Below are positions 48,732 through 58,740 of a DNA stretch of 64,000 nt, piece after piece. Origin of the DNA: an uncultured Gammaproteobacteria bacterium (lineage in GTDB: Bacteria > Pseudomonadota > Gammaproteobacteria > Ga0077536); NCBI GenBank assembly GCA_938082545.1, contig CALKCL010000017.1, positions 62,001 to 126,000 on the forward strand, written 5' to 3'. A model generated the notes under the pieces. The model did not search any database and was not told the origin of the DNA. It saw only the letters and a list, made by a program, of their open reading frames with translations. Made by a program: the position numbers and the translations under genes. Within the stretch, counting starts at the first letter, position 1. Each line of letters begins with the position of its first letter.

Positions 48732-50246
48732 CTAAGCCCCTCTCCGATCGAATTTGTAATTACTCATTCGCACCAAATGACTTCGAATCCACATACCCAA
48801 TTGTGTGGCGGGCCTTATTAGAGGGACATCACCTTTTTTATCAAAATAATACGATCTAGAGCGAGTACAGTCTCCGTTAAAAACGAGCTGATCTTTTCGC
48901 CGCCGCATGATATGTCTTACGTCTTTGTCGTAAGCTTCCTGTTTCACTTCTATGTAGTCCGCATTCTTTTTCTTAGCTGCCTTCAAACATCTGCTCATAT
49001 GGCGGACTTGTGTATCTATCATCCCAAACCAAGAAGCACTCGCCGCTGAGTAGGGACCAAAGATCATAAAATAGTTAGGAAACTTAGGCACAGTAATTCC
49101 TTGGAATGCACTGAAACGATTTTCCTCCCAATACTCCCCAATCTCTAAGCCATCTAAGCCGTATGTTTGAAACGCAGGAACAATATTCTTATCGAAAACA
49201 CTAAATCCAGTCGCGCAAATTAGTACGTCGACAGTATGTTTGCACCCATCAGATGTCTCGATTACTTCATCACGAATACTCTCTATTCCCTCTGTAATCA
49301 GGCTGACATTGTCTCGATTAAACACTGGATAATAGACATTTGAAAAACTTGGACGTTTGCAAAAGAAATCGTAGCTCGGCGTAAGTTTTTCTCTTAACTC
49401 GGGGTCGCTAACTTGGCTCCTGATATGTGAAATACCAATCTTCTTTAACCATTTAAAAATCCAAGGAAATTGTCGATTATGTGAGAATCCAATGCCAAAT
49501 AATATTTCATTCAGTGTATGAGTTACAAACCTTAGTATCCTTTGGGTAATCGGTAAGATACGAAACAGATTTTTTACCCCCTTATTGAAAATGACATCAG
49601 GTTTTGGAAGTAACCAAATAGGCGTTCTTTGAAACACAGCGAGATGGGAAACATCATCGACTAACTCAGGTATCACCTGAATAGCAGTTGCGCCAGTGCC
49701 TATTACAGCGGCTCTCTTTCCCTTGAAGTCATAGCTGTGATCCCATTGCCCAGTATGCATGGTGTGGCCGCTGAAAGACTCGATTCCATCAATCTCGGGG
49801 AGCTTAGGAGGTCCGAAAAGACCGGTGGCACTGACTAAATACGTTGAACTATAAACTTCTCCACTTTCTAAGGTGGTCTCCCACAAATTTGCACTCTGAT
49901 CATAGCGTGAACATTTAACTTGCTTCCCAAAATCAATATGTTCTCGTATCCCAAATTTAAGCGCACATTCATCAGCATAGGCTTTCACCTCTGCCCCTGG
50001 AGCATATAGGCGAGACCAATCGGACTTGGGTGCAAAACCATATGAATAGGAGGTTGAAGCGACATCTACGGTAAGTCCAGGATAAGTGTTGTCTCGCCAA
50101 GTACCACCAAGGTCATTAGCTTTTTCTAAAATCACAAAATCATGCATACCAATCCGTTTAAGTTCAATAGCAGCTCCAATACCCGAAAAACCTGATCCTA
50201 CAATGACAGTTTCCACATGCTTCTTATTAGTGTTAGACATAAACAA
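48732..50246 (-). CDS. flavin-containing monooxygenase / Baeyer-Villiger-type monooxygenase
   Basis: ETVIVGSGFSGIGAAIELKRIG; LGGTWRDNTYPGLTVDVASTSYSYGF; FSGHTMHTGQWDHS; AVIGTGATAIQVIPELV. Confidence 0.92.
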   Translation of the reverse strand: MFMSNTNKKHVETVIVGSGFSGIGAAIELKRIGMHDFVILEKANDLGGTWRDNTYPGLTVDVASTSYSYGFAPKSDWSRLYAPGAEVKAYADECALKFGIREHIDFGKQVKCSRYDQSANLWETTLESGEVYSSTYLVSATGLFGPPKLPEIDGIESFSGHTMHTGQWDHSYDFKGKRAAVIGTGATAIQVIPELVDDVSHLAVFQRTPIWLLPKPDVIFNKGVKNLFRILPITQRILRFVTHTLNEILFGIGFSHNRQFPWIFKWLKKIGISHIRSQVSDPELREKLTPSYDFFCKRPSFSNVYYPVFNRDNVSLITEGIESIRDEVIETSDGCKHTVDVLICATGFSVFDKNIVPAFQTYGLDGLEIGEYWEENRFSAFQGITVPKFPNYFMIFGPYSAASASWFGMIDTQVRHMSRCLKAAKKKNADYIEVKQEAYDKDVRHIMRRRKDQLVFNGDCTRSRSYYFDKKGDVPLIRPATQLGMWIRSHLVRMSNYKFDRRGA

Positions 50247-50897
50247 TTTTTCCGAGATTTTCTGTATCGAGGGAAATTATTACATAAATTAGTACGTACA
50301 TGTTTATCAATTTACCAGTCTTTGATTTGGTTGATAATGAGCCATTATTATTGACATTTTGGAACTTAGCACGAATATGGAAGACCGATGAAAAATCGCA
50401 AGCCAAGCGACCGAAAAAAATAGCCGACGCTTAATTATGGAATAATATTTGCTCATTTCTCGTTATTTTTTCGGATTTCTGCAAGTTTTATTCCGCGCAC
50501 TATTCACGCCATTGCGAACGCGAATAGTATCGCCTGGGAGCAACGCAAAGCCCGAGTTATGGACCGCAAGCACCTTGCCATGTGCGGAAAGTAGTGAGCC
50601 ACTCTACCCCCCCTATATTTGGAACGATTGCTCTTCCAGAGCAGACTTATGCCATCTAACAGGGCATAAAAAAAGAGAGTGTTTGTTCGTGGTGCACTCT
50701 GAAAAAACAACCCTTCTAAAGCCGCACAATAGATGGATTGTTGAACAGAAATTTCTGCTTTCCAGACCAATACAAAGCTGGCACAAAATATGCACCATTA
50801 AATTATTAGGATACTTAAATGTTGTGTTGTGAAAACAATTCTCATTTAGATCATGTTGATCATTTGTTGCAAAGCAAAATAACCCAAGGAACTATAA

Positions 50898-52658
50898 ATG
50901 TCTTTATTGAATGACTCGCACCTGCATACATTTAAACCACTACTAAGTGCGCTGCTACTTTTAAGTATCACCATACTTGCTCATGCCGGAACCGAATCCA
51001 CCCTAAACACCAATTACGGGAATCAATCTCTGAGTGGGACTAACGACCTGGGGGCAGTGAACAATACCGCCATCGGTCAAGATGCGATGTCAGGGGACCT
51101 GACTTCCCAAGCAGACAGCAACACTGCGGTCGGTTTTCAGGCTCTCTATTCCAACACCAGCGGTGCCAACAACACTGCATTGGGTGCGGATACTCTAAAA
51201 TCCAACACTAGCGGTGTCGGGAATCTGGCAGCCGGTCAAGGAGCGCTTTTCTCCAACACTAGCGGTTATTACAACACCGCCTCAGGTATTTACGCGCTGT
51301 TTAGCAACACGACCGGCGACTATAACAACGCATCGGGTTCGTTGGCCCTCTACAAAAACACCACGGGCGATAGAAACAGTGCCTCGGGTTATCTAGCTCT
51401 CTATCACAACACTACCGGTAGCATGAACCTCGCCTCGGGTGTTCAGGCGTTGTATGCTAATACAACCGGCTCAAATAACACTGCATCAGGTTATGGTGCT
51501 TTAAGTTCCAACACCACCGGCTCAAATAACTTAGCTTTGGGCTACGCGTCGGGCGCCTTAAACAAAACGGGTTCTAAGAATGTCTTCATCGGTTACCAAG
51601 CCGGCTTCAACGAAACTGGCTCTGATAAGTTATACATCGACAACTCGAATACCAACACACCGTTAATTTATGGTGACTTCGCTAATGATGCATTAACCAT
51701 CAATGGTACTTTAACTTCAACCGGGAATATCTCAACCAGTGGAACATTGACTGCCGCAGGGAATATCATCGCACCGGCTTTCTATCATACCGATGGCACT
51801 AAAATGCTGAGCATACAAGACGGGTCAATACACCTCGGCGCATCTTCTATGATCTTCACGGACTCGAGTGTATCCGGGAACGCTGACATCATGCATTCGT
51901 CATCAGGTAAAATTCAACTTGGGAAAAATGCTACAGACTCAACCACAGTGATCGGTAGCTTAAATGTTGAAACACCGACACAGGACTCTCACGCGGCCAA
52001 CAAAGCTTATGTCGACAAGGTTGCAGGAAATGGGGTGGACGTCGATGCATTACGCAAAGACATGCGTCGTTATGACAGTCGCTCAGTAGCATTAAGTTCC
52101 GCCTTAACTGCACTGCCTACAACAGGTGGTACCGGCTCTCATACGTGTGGGGTTGGTGCGGGTGTAAGAGGTGAATACACCGCAATGGCTGTCGGTTGTG
52201 CGGCTGACTTAGCGAACTTCGAGTTGCCGAACAAGTTACCCGCTTTTATTAAAAATGCATCCATCAATGCGGGCACCTCTTTTCTAGCCCATGACGATCC
52301 GGACTATACCTTCAAGGTCGGTATGTCGTTCAACTTTGGGAAGTCACAATCTAAAGGACAGGCGTCTAACTTTAATGCGGACTTTGGAAGAGAGCTTGCT
52401 CTAGTCCATCAAAAAACACAACGCGCTGCTAACAAGCAAGCCGAAGTGATTAAAGATGTACAGCGAGACAACCGCGAAATGAAAAGAGTCAATCTTAGAG
52501 TACTTGCTGAGAATAAAACAATTAAAGATACAAATCTTAGACTACAAGCACAGATTGATGTACTGATAGCGAGTCAAGACGACATCCTTGTCATGAAAGA
52601 GCAACTGGCTCAATTGACCGCATTAATTGCAGGAACAGAAATGGTTGTAGCTAGGTAA
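50898..52658 (+). CDS. YadA-like head-repeat surface protein with C-terminal coiled-coil extension
   Basis: Signal peptide; about ten 17-aa NTASGxxALxxNTTGxx repeats; KAYVDKV; SHTCGVGAGVRGEYTAMAVGCAADL...NAGTSFLAHDDPDYTFKVGMSFNFGKSQ; helical tail MKEQLAQLTALIAGTEMVVAR. Confidence 0.72.
   Translation: MSLLNDSHLHTFKPLLSALLLLSITILAHAGTESTLNTNYGNQSLSGTNDLGAVNNTAIGQDAMSGDLTSQADSNTAVGFQALYSNTSGANNTALGADTLKSNTSGVGNLAAGQGALFSNTSGYYNTASGIYALFSNTTGDYNNASGSLALYKNTTGDRNSASGYLALYHNTTGSMNLASGVQALYANTTGSNNTASGYGALSSNTTGSNNLALGYASGALNKTGSKNVFIGYQAGFNETGSDKLYIDNSNTNTPLIYGDFANDALTINGTLTSTGNISTSGTLTAAGNIIAPAFYHTDGTKMLSIQDGSIHLGASSMIFTDSSVSGNADIMHSSSGKIQLGKNATDSTTVIGSLNVETPTQDSHAANKAYVDKVAGNGVDVDALRKDMRRYDSRSVALSSALTALPTTGGTGSHTCGVGAGVRGEYTAMAVGCAADLANFELPNKLPAFIKNASINAGTSFLAHDDPDYTFKVGMSFNFGKSQSKGQASNFNADFGRELALVHQKTQRAANKQAEVIKDVQRDNREMKRVNLRVLAENKTIKDTNLRLQAQIDVLIASQDDILVMKEQLAQLTALIAGTEMVVAR
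51120..51629 (+). repeat. ten tandem 51-bp (17-aa) YadA-head-like repeats
   Basis: NTAVGFQALYSNTSGAN / NTALGADTLKSNTSGVG / NLAAGQGALFSNTSGYY ... NVFIGYQAGFNETGSDK; constant 17-aa period. Confidence 0.9.
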
Positions 52659-52752
52659 ATGATAAGTTCTTGGATAGTTTCGGCGGTTAGATACCCGAGT
52701 TAAAAATATTTCGGATAAGAAAAAGTAAGCACTCTTTACGAAGTACCTCCAG

Positions 52753-52777
52753 TGCTCTGAGGACAACGCTCAGAGCA
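52753..52777 (+). terminator. terminator-like hairpin downstream of the YadA-like gene
   Basis: tgctctgag-gacaacg-ctcagagca followed by aaactttactctttctc. Confidence 0.5.
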
Positions 52778-53036
52778 AAACTTTACTCTTTCTCAATACT
52801 CTCTGCCATTTTTTTCTCCATACAAAGTTTTTTTTGCAAACAACACATAACTTTGTTGGAAGATAATCTTTTTTCATACTAATCGGTTACGTTCGATAAA
52901 CTTGAATGGCTTAGAATAATCTCAGAATAGTTACTCTATGCGCTTCACGAATACCCCTCAGATGACTTAATATTAGCAACATATCTGATTCATTTTTAAT
53001 ACTTAACGTATCATCTGATAATGGAGATAGCTAAAA

Positions 53037-53249
53037 ATGGAGATGCCCGTTAAAAATATTGCAAGCTTATGCTTTGGTGACCCTAACCTTGATAAGGTCT
53101 TTGTAACATCTATGGCGAGAGTTTCACATCCTGCGGCACATCATCTATTTACCAAACAGAATAAACCACAATTCAATACTGGAAGTCTTTTCAGAATGAC
53201 CGAATTAGGTATTAAAGGATTGCCTGAACCGTCATTTACGGGATCGTAA
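53037..53249 (+). pseudogene. C-terminal fragment of an SMP-30/gluconolactonase-like protein
   Basis: 70-aa ORF KNIASLCFGDPNLDKVFVTSMARVSHP...FNTGSLFRMTELGIKGLPEPSF resembles only the last portion of that family; no upstream gene body. Confidence 0.5.
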
Positions 53250-54772
53250 TGGGAGCATTACGGCTTATCTTAGGAGATCAACTCTCGTTAAGTATTTCGA
53301 GTCTTGAAGACACTCGTCTAGCAAAAGACCTGGTACTCATGTGCGAAGTAAGTGATCAGCTAACGCGGGTTAAGCATCACATCAAGAAGTTGGCATTTAT
53401 TTTGTCTGCGATGCGTCACTTTGCATCGGAGTTGGAGGCCAACGGACATCAAGTAGCGTACTCCAAACTTGATGATGCGACTAATACTGATGATTTAAAA
53501 GAAGAGGTTCGCCGAACTATTAAACAGTACAAAGCTGAACGTATCGTAGTCACTTCTCCAAGTGACTACGATACGCTCCAAGATATAGCAGGTTGGCAGG
53601 ATGAGTTTGGGATCCCGATAGAAATCAGAAACGACACTCGATTTTTATGCTCGGAACAAGAATTTCAGCAATGGGCATCTAATAGAAAACAGCTTCGAAT
53701 GGAACTATTTTACAGGGAGATGCGAAAAAAGCACTCCATATTAATTGAGGATAATAAGCCTGTAGGGGGGAAATGGAACTACGATAGTGAAAATCGTAAG
53801 CCCCCCAAAAATGGTCTCTCAATACCAAAACCATACGTAAGTAAGCCTGATCAAATCACACGTGACGTACTGAAACTTGTTACAGAAAAATTTTCTAGCC
53901 ATTTTGGTCATTTACACCCGTTTTATTTCGCGGTCACTCGCACGCAAGCACTGTCAGCACTTAAGTTATTCATCGACGAGCGGCTTATAAGTTTTGGTGA
54001 CTACCAAGATGCGATGATCGAAAAACAGCCATGGATGTACCACTCTCACATCAGTTTTTATTTAAACTGTGGATTACTTTTGCCACAAGAATGTATTGAC
54101 CTAGCAGAACAAGCTTACCAAGAAAATAAAGCTCCTCTCAATGCGGTGGAAGGCTTTATTCGTCAGATATTAGGCTGGCGTGAGTATGTCAGAGGTATCT
54201 ATTGGATGAAGATGCCAGACTATCCTAATGAAAATTTTTTTGGGGCTAAGCGCAAACTCCCTGAATTTTATTGGACTGGAGAGACTCAATTAAACTGCTT
54301 ACATAATTGTGTCTCAGAAACCCAGCAAAACGCTTACGCACATCATATACAGCGTTTAATGATCCTAGGAAATTTTGCACTAATAGCAGGAATTGATCCT
54401 ATACAAGTGAATGAATGGTTTTTGATCGTGTATGCGGATGCTTATGAGTGGGTTGAGCTCCCAAATGTCTCCGGTATGACGCTTTTTGCTGATGGCGGTT
54501 ATTTGGCCAGTAAGCCCTATGCAGCTGGCGGCAACTATATCAATAAAATGTCCAACTACTGTGGGAAATGCACTTACTCCGTTAACAAAAAATCGGGCCC
54601 CGATGCTTGCCCATTTAATTACCTTTACTGGGACTTCCTGGAAAGAAACCGTAATAAACTCAGCTCCAATCATAGGGTCAGTATGATGTACAAAACTTAT
54701 GATCGAATGGCATTAGAAAAAAAGGAATCTATTAAGACAGAAAGCAGCAACTTTCTGGATTCACTCGATTGA
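53249..54772 (+). CDS. cryptochrome/photolyase-related protein, FeS-BCP/(6-4) photolyase type
   Basis: LRLILGDQLSLSISSLEDTRLAKDLVLMCEV; VEGFIRQILGWREYVRGIYWMKMP; MILGNFALIAGIDPIQVNEWFLIVYADAYEWVELPNVSGMTLFADGG; YCGKCTYSVNKKSGPDACPFNYLYWDF. Confidence 0.92.
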   Translation: MGALRLILGDQLSLSISSLEDTRLAKDLVLMCEVSDQLTRVKHHIKKLAFILSAMRHFASELEANGHQVAYSKLDDATNTDDLKEEVRRTIKQYKAERIVVTSPSDYDTLQDIAGWQDEFGIPIEIRNDTRFLCSEQEFQQWASNRKQLRMELFYREMRKKHSILIEDNKPVGGKWNYDSENRKPPKNGLSIPKPYVSKPDQITRDVLKLVTEKFSSHFGHLHPFYFAVTRTQALSALKLFIDERLISFGDYQDAMIEKQPWMYHSHISFYLNCGLLLPQECIDLAEQAYQENKAPLNAVEGFIRQILGWREYVRGIYWMKMPDYPNENFFGAKRKLPEFYWTGETQLNCLHNCVSETQQNAYAHHIQRLMILGNFALIAGIDPIQVNEWFLIVYADAYEWVELPNVSGMTLFADGGYLASKPYAAGGNYINKMSNYCGKCTYSVNKKSGPDACPFNYLYWDFLERNRNKLSSNHRVSMMYKTYDRMALEKKESIKTESSNFLDSLD

Positions 54773-54977
54773 GAGCCAAGGCTTTAATCACAAAAGCTTG
54801 TCCCTCCGTTATAATGTTTTATTACGGTTAAATTATTCAAATATTGCACTTTTAAATGTTGCGTTTTTCAACATTTAATAATTTTAATGCCTCAACAAAG
54901 AGAGAGTCCATGAATAGTCTCAATAGATACTTCAGCTTCAAGCCGTTGATCAATCTCTCAAGGTATCGCATCCAAGC

Positions 54978-55985
54978 ATGAAAGTTAGGATAGACAATGC
55001 GACTCTTGCGGTTGCCGATCTCTATCATAATTGGCTGACAGGATTGGTTTTAGGATTGGTTGCGCATAAGGGAAAAGAAATTGCTGCGAAATTTGTTTTC
55101 AAACTCTTCCGATACCAGCATCACAAAAATTTTCTTCCCGGTCTGAAGAAACTAAATCTTACTCACTTGCCTGATGCTGTTGCTGCCGCACAGTACCATT
55201 ATTTTTCTAATCAACTGGGTGGTGTCAAAGTCGAGTATCTGAAGATTTCTGATCGGAAAGCTTGGATACGATACCCTCCCCCAAGATGGATTTGGGCGGG
55301 CACTGCTATTTGCGGTATCCCGAAAGAGGTTAATAATGAAATGATGTATGGATGGCATGCTCATAACGGCGTCTCCCTTGGAAATCCTAAGCTTGGATTC
55401 GTGTGCACTAAAACAACGGTTGAAGGCCAACCTGGCTTAGAAGGCTACTACTTAGAATATGATCATGACTTAAATAAAAGTGAGCGTTTGCGTTTCTCTC
55501 CCAATGAATCTTGTCCGTATATAGATGCGAAGACATTACCAACCCTCGACCGCGAATCATGGCCTGAAATTAGACAATCTAAGGCATATAGAAATTATTC
55601 AATGGAGTATGTTCGGAATGCATTGCCTATTCTAGTAGAACTGTTAGGCGAGAAAGAAGCACTGAAAATCGGTGGCTTAAGTGCACGGCAAATAGGCATG
55701 CACTGCTATGATCACATTGCAAGTGAGGCCGGCTTAACGGGTGATAAAGTAGTAGATTTTCTCGATTTACTGGAATTCATTCTCGCTGGCTCTGGAGATA
55801 CTTGGGTTAGAGAAAAAACAAGCATTAAAGTGGGTACACCTACTAGAATATCTAAAAATCTCACCATATCCGAGACGATCCAAGAGCTTCTCAATGCACC
55901 TTTAGAAGGTCTTCTTGCGACGCACAATCGTTTTCTGAAATTAGATCGTGTAGGAGCTGATACTCTTAGTATTATAGAGTGCTAG
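54978..55985 (+). CDS. uncharacterised protein (335 aa), possibly hydrolase-like
   Basis: Long ORF with ordinary codon usage; GLSARQIGMHCYDHIASEAG motif; family not recognised with confidence. Confidence 0.6.
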   Translation: MKVRIDNATLAVADLYHNWLTGLVLGLVAHKGKEIAAKFVFKLFRYQHHKNFLPGLKKLNLTHLPDAVAAAQYHYFSNQLGGVKVEYLKISDRKAWIRYPPPRWIWAGTAICGIPKEVNNEMMYGWHAHNGVSLGNPKLGFVCTKTTVEGQPGLEGYYLEYDHDLNKSERLRFSPNESCPYIDAKTLPTLDRESWPEIRQSKAYRNYSMEYVRNALPILVELLGEKEALKIGGLSARQIGMHCYDHIASEAGLTGDKVVDFLDLLEFILAGSGDTWVREKTSIKVGTPTRISKNLTISETIQELLNAPLEGLLATHNRFLKLDRVGADTLSIIEC

Positions 55986-56136
55986 GGTCTAGGTCAGGAC
56001 TTGAAGCTGCTAACCTCTCGTAGGCCAGTGTTTATAAAACATCAAGGGCGTGTTTGCTTACCGGCCAAGAAATTATCATCAGATTAGATGAGGGGAATAT
56101 AAGTCTTCTAAAAAAATACACTTATCAATGACTTAC

Positions 56137-56212
<76 letters not shown>

Positions 56213-56342
56213 ACTATGTAATGACATCACGGACACCTGACCTCTTGGCGAGGGGGACTTGTCCCCCATAATCAAAGTAAATTCCGAGGATGTATTGTAT
56301 CTTTGGTCACGAAACTGTCAAGGACGTCCTTATACAATACGC

Positions 56343-56897
56343 TCAGTCTCGAACCAGCGGCCACGCAGCCTTTAAGTATAAAACCATCGACCAAAAAGTA
56401 AGAGCTGCGGCACAATAGAGGAGAAAAATCCCCAAAGCGGTGTTCAAAGGAGGCGCTTCTGGCATACTTCCAATTATCAATAGTGCTATAGAGCACATTT
56501 GTAGGCCTGTCTTCCATTTGCCAATGTTAGAAACAGCAACAGTCTTCCGTGCGCCTAATTCTGCCATCCATTCCCTCAAGGCTGATACTGTTATCTCTCG
56601 ACCTATAATTACGGCGACCGGAATCGCTAGTAGAATTCGGGGATCGTCCTGCAAAAGCACAACCAACACTATCGCTACCATTAGCTTGTCCGCAACTGGG
56701 TCAAGAAAGGCACCGAAGGCAGAAGTCTGGTTAAGCTTTCTGGCGAAATACCCATCCAACCAATCAGTCAAGGCAGCTAAGATAAAAAGACCTGCAGCCC
56801 AGGCTTTTGCATCAGGGTAAGGGGCATAATAGCAAACAGCAAAACACGGAATTAAACCGATTCGGACCATTGTCAAACAATTAGGCAAATTAAACAT
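56343..56897 (-). CDS. pgsA: CDP-diacylglycerol--glycerol-3-phosphate 3-phosphatidyltransferase
   Basis: NLPNCLTMVRIGLIPCFAV; DWLDGYFARKLNQTSAFGAFLDPVADKLMVA (CDP-alcohol phosphatidyltransferase motif); next to uvrC. Confidence 0.95.
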   Translation of the reverse strand: MFNLPNCLTMVRIGLIPCFAVCYYAPYPDAKAWAAGLFILAALTDWLDGYFARKLNQTSAFGAFLDPVADKLMVAIVLVVLLQDDPRILLAIPVAVIIGREITVSALREWMAELGARKTVAVSNIGKWKTGLQMCSIALLIIGSMPEAPPLNTALGIFLLYCAAALTFWSMVLYLKAAWPLVRD

Positions 56898-56898
56898 A

Positions 56899-58740
56899 TT
56901 ATGAGTTCATACTATCAAAAATTTTTCGAGCTAGATCTTTACTAATACCTGGCACGCGCATCAAATCACTAATACCTGCCCTTTTAACACCTTGACTACC
57001 TCCAAAATATTGGATCAAAACGTGTCTTTTCTTAGCACCGATTCCAGGAATATTCTCCAAAGGCGATTTTCGCCTCACTTTAGAACGAGACAATCTATGA
57101 GCCTCAATCGCAAATCGGTGAGCTTCATCTCTAACATGTTGCAGAAGATGTAATGCCGGGGAGTCTGCCTCAAGCATCCGACTAGTTCTAGTATCGTTCA
57201 TCACTAAAGTCTCCAGCCCTGGTTTTCTTGAAGGTCCTTTGGCTATTCCAATAACTGTAATGCCTTGTACCTCCAACTCCTCCAGAACCTTTCTTGCCTG
57301 GGTCACTTGGCCTTTCCCACCGTCAATAACTAATAGATCCGGCATCCTACTACCTTCTTTTTTTAAACGTCCATACCGCCTACTCAATGCTTCATACATG
57401 GCAGCGTAGTCATCTCCGGGTGTTGCACCGCGAATATTGAATTTTCTATACTGATCTTTTATAGGACCCTCAGGGCCGAAACATATACAAGAAGCTACTG
57501 TAGATTCACCTGCTAAGTGACTGATATCAAAGCATTCTATAGTTTTTATTTCCCCTTGAAAATTGATAGCTTCCGTCAATGATTTTAGCCTCTTGCTCTG
57601 ATCTGTAGTTTTAGCAATTCGTAAATCGAGCGAGAGTATTGCATTTTCTTGAGCAACTTTTACCCAGTTGGCACGATCTCCTCTAACCTGATGCCGAACC
57701 TTTACTAATTTATCAAAGCGACTACTCATTGCTTTACCAATAACTACTTCATCCTCTAGTTTCTCTGCGACAATAATATCTTTTGGAATGTCACGGTCAG
57801 TCTTATCAACTAAATAAAACTGTGTAATAAATGCGTTAATGATTTCGGCTATTGATGCGCCAGAGGTATTTTTGGGAAACAATGCCTTATTACCCATCAC
57901 TCTTCCATGACGAATAAAGAATATCTGGACACATCCGATGCCTCCTTTTATGGCTGCAGCGATGACATCGCAATCACCACCACTTCCCTCCATGCTTTGG
58001 TCTAATTGGAGGCTTCTTAGTGACTCTATTTGATCGCGGAATTGAGCGGCGCGTTCAAAATTTAGCTCACGAGAAGCTTCTTTCATCCCATTAAGAAGCA
58101 GTTCTATAACTACTTCGCTTTTACCTTCAAGAAAAAGACTGGCATGCTGAATATCGCTCTTATATTCATCTTTAGCTATAAGTCCGACGCATGGAGCAGA
58201 GCAGCGCTTGATCTGATGTTGCAAACAAGGCCTACTTCTATTTCTGAACACTGAATCATCGCACTGCCGTATTAGAAACAGTTTTTCAAGCAAGGCTAAA
58301 GTATCTCGTACTGAACCTGAATTAGGAAAGGGCCCGAAGTACTTCTTTCCTAACTTCTTTGCTCCTCTATGAAATTCCAGACGAGGAAAATCCTGTTGAA
58401 GATTGACACATATGTAAGGATAACTTTTATCATCACGCAGTAATACGTTATATCTAGGTCGAAGCTGCTTGATTTGCTGACTTTCCAGAATGAGCGCTTC
58501 AGTTTCGTTGAGAGTCGCAGTAACAGTGAATTCCTTAACTACAGAAACCATTGCTTTAACTTTTGGCACATGGCCCGCAGTATTTACAAAATAACTACGG
58601 ACACGTTTTCTTAAATTCTTAGCTTTGCCCACATAAATGACTCGATCATTTACGTCAAGCATATGATAGATTCCCGGCAAATTAGGGAGGTCTTTTGCAT
58701 TTGCTGATAATCTTGAAATAGCCTCTGCATCGTTACCCAT
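56899..58740 (-). CDS. uvrC: excinuclease ABC subunit C
   Basis: LPNLPGIYHMLDVNDRVIYVGKAKNLRKRVRSYF (GIY-YIG); LFLEGKSEVVIELLLNGMKEASRELNFERAAQFRDQIESL; FDISHLAGE; C-terminal HhH. Confidence 0.97.
   Translation of the reverse strand: MGNDAEAISRLSANAKDLPNLPGIYHMLDVNDRVIYVGKAKNLRKRVRSYFVNTAGHVPKVKAMVSVVKEFTVTATLNETEALILESQQIKQLRPRYNVLLRDDKSYPYICVNLQQDFPRLEFHRGAKKLGKKYFGPFPNSGSVRDTLALLEKLFLIRQCDDSVFRNRSRPCLQHQIKRCSAPCVGLIAKDEYKSDIQHASLFLEGKSEVVIELLLNGMKEASRELNFERAAQFRDQIESLRSLQLDQSMEGSGGDCDVIAAAIKGGIGCVQIFFIRHGRVMGNKALFPKNTSGASIAEIINAFITQFYLVDKTDRDIPKDIIVAEKLEDEVVIGKAMSSRFDKLVKVRHQVRGDRANWVKVAQENAILSLDLRIAKTTDQSKRLKSLTEAINFQGEIKTIECFDISHLAGESTVASCICFGPEGPIKDQYRKFNIRGATPGDDYAAMYEALSRRYGRLKKEGSRMPDLLVIDGGKGQVTQARKVLEELEVQGITVIGIAKGPSRKPGLETLVMNDTRTSRMLEADSPALHLLQHVRDEAHRFAIEAHRLSRSKVRRKSPLENIPGIGAKKRHVLIQYFGGSQGVKRAGISDLMRVPGISKDLARKIFDSMNS

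Noticed and set aside
50449-50832. Overlapping ORFs on both strands (50449..50832 plus, 50504..50770 and 50613..50798 minus)
   Set aside because: No recognisable motif; could be a degraded gene but not supported enough to call.
51120-51629. Regular 51-bp periodicity considered as a CRISPR-like array
   Set aside because: Periodicity is protein-coding, with no conserved repeat/variable spacer pattern.
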